DNA of 37,877 nt. It comes from an uncultured Bacteroidota bacterium. Its GTDB lineage: Bacteria; Bacteroidota; Bacteroidia; Bacteroidales; P3. The stretch spans positions 1-37,877 of the forward strand of contig CACYKY010000018.1 in NCBI GenBank assembly GCA_902775135.1. Reading direction: 5' to 3'. Each line of letters starts with the position of its first letter. The stretch's first letter is position 1. Positions 1 to 8,918 of the stretch are shown here, piece after piece. Below the pieces are notes generated by a model, which was not told where the DNA came from, ran no database searches, and worked only from the letters and a program-made list of their open reading frames with translations. A program made the translations under genes and the position numbers.

Positions 1-270
1 TATCAAATTCGTTTTTGTTTGTTTCCGATTCAAAATCCGTTCCTCCCACCGAGGGATGCAGTCGGATGCAAACGGCTGGCATCCAGCCATAAAGCCTGCG
101 TATCCCTTTTATCACACACTTATCATAACGTAATCTTCGCCTTATTATTGCTTACTCGAGTAAATTTTGATAAGGCGAGGGTTAGGAGGGAAATAAGAGG
201 GGAGTAAGAGGGGGTGGTGGGTTGATGCTGGGTTACAGAGGGTTCCGGGAAGGGGATAGGGGAAAGTGGA

Positions 271-329
271 AATTGAAAATTGAAAATTGAAAATTGAAAA
301 TTGAAAACGGAAAGTGGAAAGTGGAAAGT
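271..329. repeat. Heptad tandem repeat (AATTGAA, then GGAAAGT)
   Basis: Five AATTGAA units with a 7-nt period are followed by three GGAAAGT units with the same period. The first unit is the reverse complement of the TTTTCAA unit seen at 5434-5464, 34985-35015 and 36983-37013, so these blocks are one family in two orientations. Confidence 0.85.
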
Positions 330-434
330 TGGGCGGGGGAAATTTGGGGCGTTTTTTTGGAGGTGGGAAGGGAGGGATGGGGGCGAATATTTAAAAAATA
401 TTAAAAAGGCAATAAATATTTTTTTTTTGAGTTA

Positions 435-493
435 CTAGGACAAAATAATAAAAAAGAACATTTTTTGCTAGGACAAAATAATAAAAAGGAACA
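435..493 (+). repeat. 26-nt direct repeat, period 33, ahead of moxR
   Basis: Two copies (435-460 and 468-493) begin CTAGGACAAAATAAT and differ at one base, with a 7-nt T-rich spacer. The second copy ends 15 nt before the moxR start codon. The AT-rich sequence and position would fit a regulatory site or a duplicated leader. That role is inference. Confidence 0.75.
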
Positions 494-508
494 ATTTTAT
501 AAAGACTT

Positions 509-1510
509 ATGGAATCTGTTAACATTCAGGAACTGAACGAAAGAATCGGGCGCGAGAGTGCCTTTGTGGATGTGCTGACGATGGAGGTCGGCAAGCAGAT
601 TGTTGGCCAGAAGCACATGGTGGAGAGCCTGATGATAGGCTTGCTGAGCAACGGACACGTGCTGCTCGAGGGTGTGCCGGGATTGGCCAAGACGCTGACC
701 ATCACGACGCTGGCCAAAGCCATCGACGCCAAGTTCAGCCGTATCCAGTTCACCCCCGACCTGCTGCCCGCCGACCTGCTGGGCACGATGATCTACAGTC
801 AGAAGAACGAGGCCTTCCAAGTGAAGAAGGGACCGATATTCAGCAACTTCATCCTTGCCGACGAAATCAACCGCGCACCCGCCAAGGTGCAGAGCGCCCT
901 GCTGGAGGCCATGCAGGAGCGCCAGGTGACCATCGGCGAGCAGACCTACCGCCTGGAGGAGCCTTTCCTTGTGCTGGCCACGCAGAACCCCATCGAGCAG
1001 GAGGGTACCTATCCCCTGCCGGAGGCCCAGGTGGACCGTTTCATGCTGAAGGTGGTCATCTCCTACCCCAAGCGTGCTGAGGAGCGCCAGATACTGCACC
1101 AGGCGGTGAACGGCGAGCGCACGGAGGGTCAGGCGCAGGGCGCCATCCTCAAGCCCGACGTCATCCTCAAGGCCCGCGAGCTGGTGCGCGAGGTGTATAT
1201 GGACGAGAAGATTGAGAACTACATCACCGACATCGTCTTCGCCACTCGCTTCCCCAAGGAGTACGGCTTGGAGAAGCTGGCGCCGATGATCAGCTACGGC
1301 GCATCGCCGCGCGGCAGCATCAACCTTGCCGCCGCCGCCAAAGCCTACGCCTTCATGAAGAGGCGCGGATATGTCATCCCGGAGGATGTGCGCGCCATCG
1401 CGATGGATGTGTTGCGCCACCGTATAGGCCTGACCTACGAGGCCGAAGCCGAGAACGTTACCAGCGAGGAGCTGGTGAACGAGGTGCTGAACCGGGTGGA
1501 TGTGCCCTAA
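509..1510 (+). CDS. MoxR-family AAA+ ATPase, first gene of the Bat cluster
   Basis: A 333-residue AAA+ ATPase of the MoxR family. These ATP-driven chaperones usually sit beside von Willebrand factor A (VWA) proteins and are thought to help mature them or assemble their complexes. Visible motifs are Walker A GVPGLAKT (residues 55-62), Walker B FILADEIN (114-121), sensor-1 ATQN (157-160) and EAQVDRF (172-178). The length is normal for the family and the protein is predicted to be cytoplasmic. The ATG at 509 gives the standard N-terminus. The gene is followed, after a 63-nt heptad repeat, by a DUF58 gene and then the bat genes, which is the usual Bacteroidota order. Its exact client is unknown. 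The family assignment is secure. Confidence 0.95.
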   Translation: MESVNIQELNERIGRESAFVDVLTMEVGKQIVGQKHMVESLMIGLLSNGHVLLEGVPGLAKTLTITTLAKAIDAKFSRIQFTPDLLPADLLGTMIYSQKNEAFQVKKGPIFSNFILADEINRAPAKVQSALLEAMQERQVTIGEQTYRLEEPFLVLATQNPIEQEGTYPLPEAQVDRFMLKVVISYPKRAEERQILHQAVNGERTEGQAQGAILKPDVILKARELVREVYMDEKIENYITDIVFATRFPKEYGLEKLAPMISYGASPRGSINLAAAAKAYAFMKRRGYVIPEDVRAIAMDVLRHRIGLTYEAEAENVTSEELVNEVLNRVDVP

Positions 1511-1512
1511 TA

Positions 1513-1575
1513 GGTTTAAGGTTTAAGGTTTAAGGTTTACGGTTTAAGGTTTAAGGTTTAAAGTTTAAGGTTTAA
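1513..1575 (+). repeat. Nine tandem GGTTTAA heptads filling the moxR-DUF58 gap
   Basis: Nine 7-nt units fill the gap between the moxR stop codon and the next start. Seven are exact GGTTTAA; the two variants are GGTTTAC and AGTTTAA. The array is followed directly by GGTG, whose GTG is the start codon of the DUF58 gene. The repeat therefore also supplies the AAGG in front of that start codon. Confidence 0.95.
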
Positions 1576-1576
1576 G

Positions 1577-2440
1577 GTGAACGAAGAAATTTTAAAGAAG
1601 GTCCGCAAGATAGAGATCAAGGCGCGAGGGTTGAGCCAGCAGATGTTCAGCGGCGAGTACCACTCGGCCTTCAAGGGGCGCGGAATGGTGTTCAGCGAGG
1701 TGCGCGAATACCAGTACGGCGACGACGTGCGCAGCATCGACTGGAACGTCACCGCCCGTTTGGCGCACCCCTATGTGAAGGTGTTCGAGGAGGAAAGGGA
1801 GCTGACGGTGATGCTGCTGGTGGACGTGAGCGGCAGCGGACGTTTCGGCACCCAGGGGCAGTTCAAGGAAGAGCTGGCCGCCGAGGTGGCCGCCACGCTG
1901 GCATTCAGCGCCATAGCCAACAACGACAAGGTGGGCATGATACTCTTCAGCGACCGCATAGAGAAGTTCATCCCGCCGAAGAAAGGGCGCACGCACATCC
2001 TGCGCATCATCCGCGAGCTCATCACCTTCCGACCCGAGAGCAACGGCACCGACATCGGAGAGGCCCTGCGCTACTTCAGCAACGCCATCAAGAAGCGCTG
2101 CACCACCTTCCTGCTGAGCGACTTCTACGACACCGGATGGACCGATGCCCTGAAGCTGGTGGCCGGCAAGCACGACCTGGTGGCCCTGCGGCTGGCCGAC
2201 AAGCGCGAGAAGGAACTGATGGACCTGGGGTTGGTGAAGTTCTACGACCCCGAGAGCACACGCACGGTGTGGATAGACACCAGCTCGGCGGCGGTGCGCC
2301 GCATGGCCGATGCACGCTATGCCGAACACGAGCGCAAGGTGGATACCACCATGAAGCGCTACGGAATCGATATGGCCACCCTCTGGACGGGCGAGGACTT
2401 CGTGAAGCCCTTGAAGAACCTACTTGCAAGAAGAAGCTAA
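1577..2440 (+). CDS. DUF58 domain protein of the Bat cluster
   Basis: A 287-residue DUF58 protein, the regular companion of MoxR and BatA/B. The conserved DUF58 block (GEYHSAFKGRGMVFSEVREY, then YGDDVRSIDWNVTAR) lies at residues 26-61. A VWA-like strand with DVSGS is at 83-87, suggesting a metal-binding (MIDAS-type) fold. It has no signal peptide or membrane segment, so it is predicted cytoplasmic. The start is GTG at 1577; no upstream ATG fits because the preceding DNA is the heptad array. The gene ends one base before the ATG of the next gene. Function beyond a partnership with the MoxR ATPase is not established. Confidence 0.9.
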   Translation: MNEEILKKVRKIEIKARGLSQQMFSGEYHSAFKGRGMVFSEVREYQYGDDVRSIDWNVTARLAHPYVKVFEEERELTVMLLVDVSGSGRFGTQGQFKEELAAEVAATLAFSAIANNDKVGMILFSDRIEKFIPPKKGRTHILRIIRELITFRPESNGTDIGEALRYFSNAIKKRCTTFLLSDFYDTGWTDALKLVAGKHDLVALRLADKREKELMDLGLVKFYDPESTRTVWIDTSSAAVRRMADARYAEHERKVDTTMKRYGIDMATLWTGEDFVKPLKNLLARRS

Positions 2441-2441
2441 C

Positions 2442-3321
2442 ATGAAGAAACTGACAATCATAATAGGGCTAATGTGTCTGATGGGCCTGATGGGTAAGGC
2501 CAACGGGCAGGCGGTTGCACGGCTGAGCGCCGACACCATCCTGCTGGGCGACCAGACGACGCTGAGCATCCAGCGCGCCCACACCTACCCCTCGACCGAC
2601 CAACTGTCGCAAAACGGCATCGTGGCCCTCAGCCAGCAGTTCGATACCGCCAAGCACACGCAGCTCACCACCCTGACGAGCTTCGAGCCGGGCGTGCACT
2701 TCGTCAAGCTGAGCCCCGACGACTCGCTGCAGCTGACGGTGCTCGACGTCGATGTGGACACCACTACGGCCGAGATACGCGACATTGCCCCGATAGAGAA
2801 AGTGCCCTACACCTTCTGGGAGATCTTCCGCTGGGTGCTGCTGGGACTTGCCATCGTGGCCCTCGCCTTGGGCGGATGGTGGTTGTGGAAGAAATGGAAG
2901 AGCGGCAAGGTGAGCGACTGGTTCGCCAACACGCCCGTCGACACCCGCACCCCCGAAGAGCGCGCCCTCGACAACCTCGAGGAGCTGCGCCAGCGCCAGC
3001 TGTGGCAGGCAGGCAAGGTGAAGGAATACCACACCGAGCTAACCGACGCCGTGCGCACCTTCATCGAGGAGGCCACAGGCATCCACGCCACCGAGATGAC
3101 CAGCGACGAGACAGTGGAGGAAATTGAAAATTTAAAATTGAAAATTGAAACTTCCCTGCTGAAAGAAATCTTCACTACGGCCGACCTGGTGAAATTCGCC
3201 AAGAGCGAACCCCTGCCGCACGAGCACGACCGCTCGATGAGCGAAGCCGTGCAGTTTGTCAAGGAACTGTGGCAGCAGGTGAAGCCCGCCGAAACCCCTG
3301 CCGAAGGAAAGGAGGGTGAGG

Positions 3322-3329
<8 letters not shown>
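2442..3329 (+). CDS. Signal-peptide, single-pass membrane protein between DUF58 and batA (DUF4381-like)
   Basis: The protein has 295 residues. A signal peptide (MKKLTIIIGLMCLMGL) is followed by about 100 residues outside the membrane, one transmembrane helix at about 129-149, and a charged C-terminal domain. Its position between the DUF58 gene and the first VWA gene is where Bacteroidota carry a DUF4381-like protein of unknown function. I chose the ATG at 2442 because it opens the signal peptide; a TTG 18 nt upstream would add a non-typical leader. Codons at about 3121-3150 are built from the AATTGAAA repeat and encode EIENLKLKIETSL, so part of the C-terminal domain comes from repeat DNA. The gene overlaps the next start codon by 8 nt. 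Confidence 0.75.
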
Positions 3330-4308
<979 letters not shown>

Positions 4309-4314
<6 letters not shown>

Positions 4315-4340
4315 AAGTTTAGAGTTAAGAGTTAGGAGTT
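4309..4340 (+). repeat. GAGTTAA-type heptad repeat in the batA-batB gap
   Basis: Units of the form GAGTTAA, AAGTTTA, GAGTTAA and GAGTTAG follow each other with a 7-nt period. The array begins in the last codons of batA and fills the short gap to batB. Confidence 0.75.
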
Positions 4341-4351
4341 TTTATTGAATC

Positions 4352-5410
4352 ATGATTCATTTTGAACATATAGAATATCTGTGGCTGCTGGCCGTTGTGG
4401 CATTGGCGGGAGTGCTGTGGGGCGTGATGGGATGGCGGCAGCGCCGGCGACTCGAGCAATGGGCCGAGCGGTCGATGTTCGGCCGCCTCATACCCGACCG
4501 TTCCGACTGGCGTCCGGCCGTGAAGACGGGACTCATACTGCTGGGTGCAGCCCTGCTGGTGGTGGCGTTGGCCAACCCCCAGTTCGGCACCAAGATAGAG
4601 AAAGGCAAGCGTGCCGGCAGCGACCTCGCCATCTGCCTCGATGTGTCGAACAGCATGATGGCCGAAGACATACAACCCAACCGTCTGGAGCGTAGCAAGA
4701 AGGTGGTTTCCAACCTGCTGTCCTCCCTGGCGGGCGACCGCGTGAGCCTGGTCATCTATGCCGGCACAAGCTTCATTCAGATGCCGCTCACCAACGACTA
4801 TAGCGCCACCAAGCTCTTCCTCGACCAGGTGAGCTGCGACATGATTGCCTCGCAGGGTACCGCCATCGGCGACGCCATCGGGAAAGGCATGGAGACCTTC
4901 GGCTACGGCGACCCCGACCGCCCGTGGGAGGTCAACAAGGGACGCGCCATCATCGTCATCTCCGACGGCGAGAACCACGAGGACGACGCTGTGGAGGCCG
5001 CCCGCGAGGCCGCCAAACAGGGCGTGCGCGTATGCACCATCGGCATGGGCCTTCCCGACGGAGCGCCCATACCGGAATACAATCCGCGCGGCCGCACCAA
5101 CAACTACAAGCGCGACCGCAACGGCAGCATCATCATGACGCACCTCAACGAGGAGATGCTGCGCGACATCGCCGCCGCCGGCGGTGGCAAATACGTGCGT
5201 GCCAGCAATGCCGGCAGCGGCCTGAACGAGATCACGTCGCTCATCGAGGGGTTGGAGAAGGAGGACTTCGGCGAAGCCATCTTCAGCGCCTACGAGAGCC
5301 GCTACATGTACCCCCTGGCTGCGGGCCTGCTCTGTCTGCTGGCCGAAGTGCTCATCTTCGAGCGCCGCAACAGGAAATGGAAACTGTTTAACGAGGAGGG
5401 AGAAAAATGA
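4352..5410 (+). CDS. batB: BatB-type VWA membrane protein
   Basis: A 352-residue VWA protein, paralogous to the preceding gene product. It has an N-terminal membrane helix at about 9-27, a second at about 58-75, the MIDAS motif DVSNS at residues 97-101, and a C-terminal hydrophobic segment (YPLAAGLLCLLAEVLIF) near the end. The two-VWA arrangement is typical of Bat operons, where BatA and BatB are thought to form part of one envelope complex. The stop codon overlaps the batC start (ATGA at 5407-5410), indicating translational coupling. Confidence 0.9.
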   Translation: MIHFEHIEYLWLLAVVALAGVLWGVMGWRQRRRLEQWAERSMFGRLIPDRSDWRPAVKTGLILLGAALLVVALANPQFGTKIEKGKRAGSDLAICLDVSNSMMAEDIQPNRLERSKKVVSNLLSSLAGDRVSLVIYAGTSFIQMPLTNDYSATKLFLDQVSCDMIASQGTAIGDAIGKGMETFGYGDPDRPWEVNKGRAIIVISDGENHEDDAVEAAREAAKQGVRVCTIGMGLPDGAPIPEYNPRGRTNNYKRDRNGSIIMTHLNEEMLRDIAAAGGGKYVRASNAGSGLNEITSLIEGLEKEDFGEAIFSAYESRYMYPLAAGLLCLLAEVLIFERRNRKWKLFNEEGEK

Positions 5411-6210
5411 AAAAAATACTGTTCATACTTGTCATTTTCAATTTTCAACTTTCAATTTTCAATTCGCTTCAGGCCCAAGCCAACCGCCACCAGCTGCGCG
5501 ACGGCAACCGCAACTACAAGAACGAGAAATACGACAAGGCCGAGGTGGATTACCGCCGGGCGCTGGAGAGTGACAGCCTCGACTTCCGCGGGCAGTACAA
5601 TCTGGCCAACAGCCTCTATCGGCAGAAGAAATACGACGAGGCCGTGCGCCACTACGACCAGGCCCTGCAGCTGCCCGACCTCAGCGACAAGCAGCGCTGG
5701 CAGTCGCTCCACAACAAGGGCAACGCCTACCTCAAGTCGGGTATGGAGAACAAGGAGCAGGGCATGCAGCTGTTCCAGCAGGCCGTTAAGAGCTACCAGG
5801 ATGCCCTGAAGGTGGACCCCAAGAACGACGACACCCGCTACAACCTTGCCTACGCCCGCCGTCTGCTGCAGCAAGCCCAGCAGCAACAGCAACAGCAGCA
5901 GAACCAGCAGAACGGCGACCAGAACAAGGACCAGAACAAAGACCAGCAGCAACAGCAGGGTCAGAACCAGAACCAGCAGCAGAACAAAGACCAGCAGAAC
6001 AAGGACCAGCAGAGTCAGCAAAACCAACAGCCCCAGGACCAGAACGGGGAGCAGAAAGAGACCCGCAAACGTCCCAACCAGATGGAGCAGCGCAAGCAGG
6101 ATGCCGAGCGCATGCTGGAAGCCGTCAAGAACAACGAGAAGCAAAGCCTCAAAGACCAAACCAAGAAGGTCCAAGCCGTAGGCAGTCACCATAGCGACAA
6201 GGATTGGTAA
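5407..6210 (+). CDS. batC: BatC-type TPR protein with a Gln/Asn-rich tail
   Basis: A 267-residue secreted TPR protein. Tetratricopeptide repeats lie at about residues 33-150 (for example YNLANSLYRQKKYDEAVRHY). A low-complexity Gln/Asn/Asp/Lys segment spans about 155-215, and a basic C-terminus follows. The signal peptide is unusual: its hydrophobic core (IFNFQLSIFNSL) is encoded by a TTTTCAA heptad repeat that is identical over 31 nt to non-coding DNA at 36983-37013. TPR proteins of Bat operons probably scaffold the VWA proteins in the periplasm. The start codon overlaps the batB stop. Confidence 0.88.
   Translation: MKKILFILVIFNFQLSIFNSLQAQANRHQLRDGNRNYKNEKYDKAEVDYRRALESDSLDFRGQYNLANSLYRQKKYDEAVRHYDQALQLPDLSDKQRWQSLHNKGNAYLKSGMENKEQGMQLFQQAVKSYQDALKVDPKNDDTRYNLAYARRLLQQAQQQQQQQQNQQNGDQNKDQNKDQQQQQGQNQNQQQNKDQQNKDQQSQQNQQPQDQNGEQKETRKRPNQMEQRKQDAERMLEAVKNNEKQSLKDQTKKVQAVGSHHSDKDW
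5434..5464 (+). repeat. TTTTCAA heptad repeat inside the batC signal peptide
   Basis: Four 7-nt units (TTTTCAA, TTTTCAA, CTTTCAA, TTTTCAA) lie inside the batC coding region. The same 31 nt occur unchanged just upstream of tRNA-Leu (36983-37013). Confidence 0.9.
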
Positions 6211-6227
6211 AAAATGAGAAATGAGAA

Positions 6228-8066
6228 ATGAAAAATAAGAAAATATCCTTAAAAAGCATAATGGCCTTGTTGGCCCTTTGGGTCCTGTCCACTCCCCTCC
6301 TCGCCCAGGAGATGACCGTGCAGGCACCCAAGCAGGTCTATGTGGGCGACAACTTCACCGTCACCTTCATCGTCAACGACGACGCCCGCGACTTCCGCGG
6401 GCCCAACTTCAAGGGCTTCAGCCTCCGTTCCGGCCCCAACGCCGGCCACCAGCGCTCGATGTCGAACATCAATGGCCAATGGTCGCAGAGTGTGCAAACC
6501 ACATTCTCCTACCGCCTGCTGGCCGATGTCGAGGGCAACATCACCGTCGGCCCCGCCACCTGCACCGCCGGCGGCAAGAGCATCTCCTCGCAGAGCTTCA
6601 CCATCAAGGTGGAGAAGATGAGTCAGGCGCAGATGCAACAACGGCAGCAGCAACAGCAGCAACAGCAGCAGCGCCGTCAGGCCTTCGACCCCTGGGCGCA
6701 GCAACCCCAACCCGCATCGCAAATCGACGGCACCAAGCTCTTCGCCCGCGCCTCCGTCTCCAACGCCAACCCCTATCAAGGCGAGCAGGTCATCATCACC
6801 TACAAGGTCTACACCCAGGTGCCTCTCAGCCAGGTGGGCATCGACAAGCTGCCGGGCAACAAAGGCTTCTGGGCCGAGGACCTCAGCGCCGGCAAGCAGA
6901 TCAAGCAATATGAGGAGAGCCTCAACGGGCAGCGCTACCAGGTGGCCGAAATCCGCAAGGGCGCCCTCTTCGCCCAGGAGAGCGGCAAACTCACCATCGA
7001 GCCCCTCGACCTCAACGTCCTCGCTATGGTGCAAGCCCCGCGACGCCGCACAGGCACCCTGCTCGACCTCTTCGACGACCCCTTCTTCAATATGGCTCAA
7101 GCTGTCGAGTATCCCCTCCACACCAAGCCCCTCTCCGTCAACGTACGCAAGCTCCCCGCCGGCCCCGACGACTTCAGCGGCGCCGTAGGCAGCTTCTCCG
7201 TCAAGGGAGGGCTGAACCTCGACAAGGTGAAAGCCAACGAGGCCGTCTCCTACCGCCTCACCATCTCCGGTCGCGGGAACCTGATGCTCGTCACCCCTCC
7301 CACGCCGCAGTTCCCCTCCTCCTTCGAGGTCTACGACCCCCAGATTGAAGACAACATCACCAAGGGCGACAACGGCGTCTCCGGCAGCCGCACCTACGAG
7401 TGGGTCCTCATCCCCCGCAGCCAGGGGAAATACACCATCCCCGCCTACCGCTTCGTCTTCTTCGACCCCTCCTCCTCGCAGTACGTCACCCTCACCGTCA
7501 ACGCCCAAGAGCTCGAGGTGGAGAAGGGCAAAGCCACCGTCGCCGTCAAGGACGACGTGCAGCTCCTCAACTCCGACATCAACTACATCCACCCCATCAC
7601 CAAACTCTCCCCCGCCAAAGAGGTAAGCGTGACCTCCCCCATCTACATCATACTCTTCGTCCTCATCGTCATCCTCACCTTCGTTGCCGTCAAGATGGGA
7701 CAGCGCCGCCAGGCCGCCAATCAGGACATTGCCGGGATGCGCATGAAACGCGCCACCCGCATGGCGCGCAAACGCCTCAAGAAAGCCGAAGCCTTCCTCG
7801 GCTCGGGCGACACCAACCGCTTCTACGAGGAGATCTACCGCGCCATCTGGGGATGCCTCTCCGACAAGTACAACATCGAGCTCTCGCAGCTCAACCGCGA
7901 CACCGTCAGCGCCTGCCTCACCGACAAGCAGGTTCCCGAAGAGCAGCAGGAGCGCATCATGAAGGTCCTCCAGGATGTCGACTTCGCCCGCTTCGCCCCC
8001 GGCGACGCCGAAGCCCAGAAACAGACCATCTACGACGAAGCCCTGCAAATGATTGCCGAACTATGA
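6228..8066 (+). CDS. batD: BatD family protein
   Basis: A 612-residue BatD protein. The signal peptide (about residues 1-26, ending STPLLAQ) is followed by repeated beta-rich domains (MTVQAPKQVYVGDNFTVTF and later ASVSNANPYQGEQVIITYKV) that act outside the membrane. A Gln-run linker is near residues 135-150. One membrane helix (PIYIILFVLIVILTFVAV) lies near 470-490, followed by a cytoplasmic C-terminal domain with helical repeats. This arrangement and length match BatD of Bacteroidota. The ATG at 6228 follows two closely spaced upstream ATGs that do not open this frame. BatD is believed to be part of the Bat envelope complex. Confidence 0.9.
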   Translation: MKNKKISLKSIMALLALWVLSTPLLAQEMTVQAPKQVYVGDNFTVTFIVNDDARDFRGPNFKGFSLRSGPNAGHQRSMSNINGQWSQSVQTTFSYRLLADVEGNITVGPATCTAGGKSISSQSFTIKVEKMSQAQMQQRQQQQQQQQQRRQAFDPWAQQPQPASQIDGTKLFARASVSNANPYQGEQVIITYKVYTQVPLSQVGIDKLPGNKGFWAEDLSAGKQIKQYEESLNGQRYQVAEIRKGALFAQESGKLTIEPLDLNVLAMVQAPRRRTGTLLDLFDDPFFNMAQAVEYPLHTKPLSVNVRKLPAGPDDFSGAVGSFSVKGGLNLDKVKANEAVSYRLTISGRGNLMLVTPPTPQFPSSFEVYDPQIEDNITKGDNGVSGSRTYEWVLIPRSQGKYTIPAYRFVFFDPSSSQYVTLTVNAQELEVEKGKATVAVKDDVQLLNSDINYIHPITKLSPAKEVSVTSPIYIILFVLIVILTFVAVKMGQRRQAANQDIAGMRMKRATRMARKRLKKAEAFLGSGDTNRFYEEIYRAIWGCLSDKYNIELSQLNRDTVSACLTDKQVPEEQQERIMKVLQDVDFARFAPGDAEAQKQTIYDEALQMIAEL

Positions 8067-8113
8067 AAGATTTTAGTTTTGAGTTTTAAGCATTATCAAA
8101 AAAAACGCACAGG

Positions 8114-8893
8114 ATGAAAAAAGCACTCATCATATTGTTAATATTCAATTTCCCATTCTCTATTCTCAATTCGCTTCACGCCGCCGACAACAGCAGCGAA
8201 CAACTCCAGCGCGCCCAGCTGGCCGACAGCGCCTACCGCATAGCCGACTACGAGCAGGCCGCCTCGCTCTACGAGGAGGTCCTCGCCTCCGGCTTCGCCT
8301 CCCCCGACCTCTACTACAACCTCGGCAACACCTACTACCGTCTCGACCGCTTCGGCCTCGCCATCCTCAACTACGAGCGCGCCCTGCGCCTCCGTCCCGG
8401 CATGTCCGACGCCCGCGAGAACCTGGCCCTTGCCAACACCCATACCGTCGACCGCATTGCCCAGCTCCCGCGTCTCTTCGTCGTCAACTGGTACATCGCC
8501 CTCATCACCCGCATCTCCCCCTCCTCCTGGCGCGTCCTCACTCTCCTCTTCTTCCTCTTGGCCTTTGTCGCCGTCGCCGTGCTCGTCCTCTCGCACAACC
8601 TCACCGTCCGCAAGGCCTCCCTCGCCACCGCCATCGTCGCCACCGTCCTCTTCATCCTATCGCTCATACTCATGGTGGCTTCCATCCGCCACTTCAACGC
8701 ACGCTCCGAGGCCATCGTAATGGAGCCCTCCGTCACCGTCAAGAGCTCGCCCGAGCTCCAGAGCGCCGACAAGCTCATCCTCCACGAAGGCACCAAGGTT
8801 ACCATCTCCGAGACGCTCTCCGGATGGTACAAAATCACCCTCTCCGACGGCACCTCCGGCTGGTGCCAGACATCCGACATCGAACAGATATAA
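8114..8893 (+). CDS. batE: BatE-type TPR/SH3 membrane protein
   Basis: A 259-residue protein. The signal peptide has the core IFNFPFSILNSL, very like that of BatC and apparently also built from degenerate TTCAATT repeat DNA. TPR motifs follow (DLYYNLGNTYYRLDRFGLAILNYERAL). Two transmembrane helices lie at about 136-160 and 170-195. A C-terminal bacterial SH3-type domain ends GWCQTSDIEQI. This TPR-TM-TM-SH3 order is the standard BatE layout. The codons are markedly C-ending compared with moxR and batA. It ends 25 nt before the WG-repeat gene. Confidence 0.88.
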   Translation: MKKALIILLIFNFPFSILNSLHAADNSSEQLQRAQLADSAYRIADYEQAASLYEEVLASGFASPDLYYNLGNTYYRLDRFGLAILNYERALRLRPGMSDARENLALANTHTVDRIAQLPRLFVVNWYIALITRISPSSWRVLTLLFFLLAFVAVAVLVLSHNLTVRKASLATAIVATVLFILSLILMVASIRHFNARSEAIVMEPSVTVKSSPELQSADKLILHEGTKVTISETLSGWYKITLSDGTSGWCQTSDIEQI

Positions 8894-8918
8894 AACAAGA
8901 TACCTATACAAAAGCCCT

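Larger units (their letters stand above)
1..508. other. Non-coding, repeat-rich leader upstream of the moxR-bat run
   Basis: I see no convincing gene here. A short open frame at 19-207 has no recognisable protein features. The stretch from about 180 to 385 is purine-rich and G-rich on the plus strand. It contains a heptad repeat (271-329) and a 26-nt direct repeat (435-493) directly before the moxR start codon. A clear TAnnTTTG promoter box could not be placed, although some upstream signal for the long operon must lie here or further left. Confidence 0.6.
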
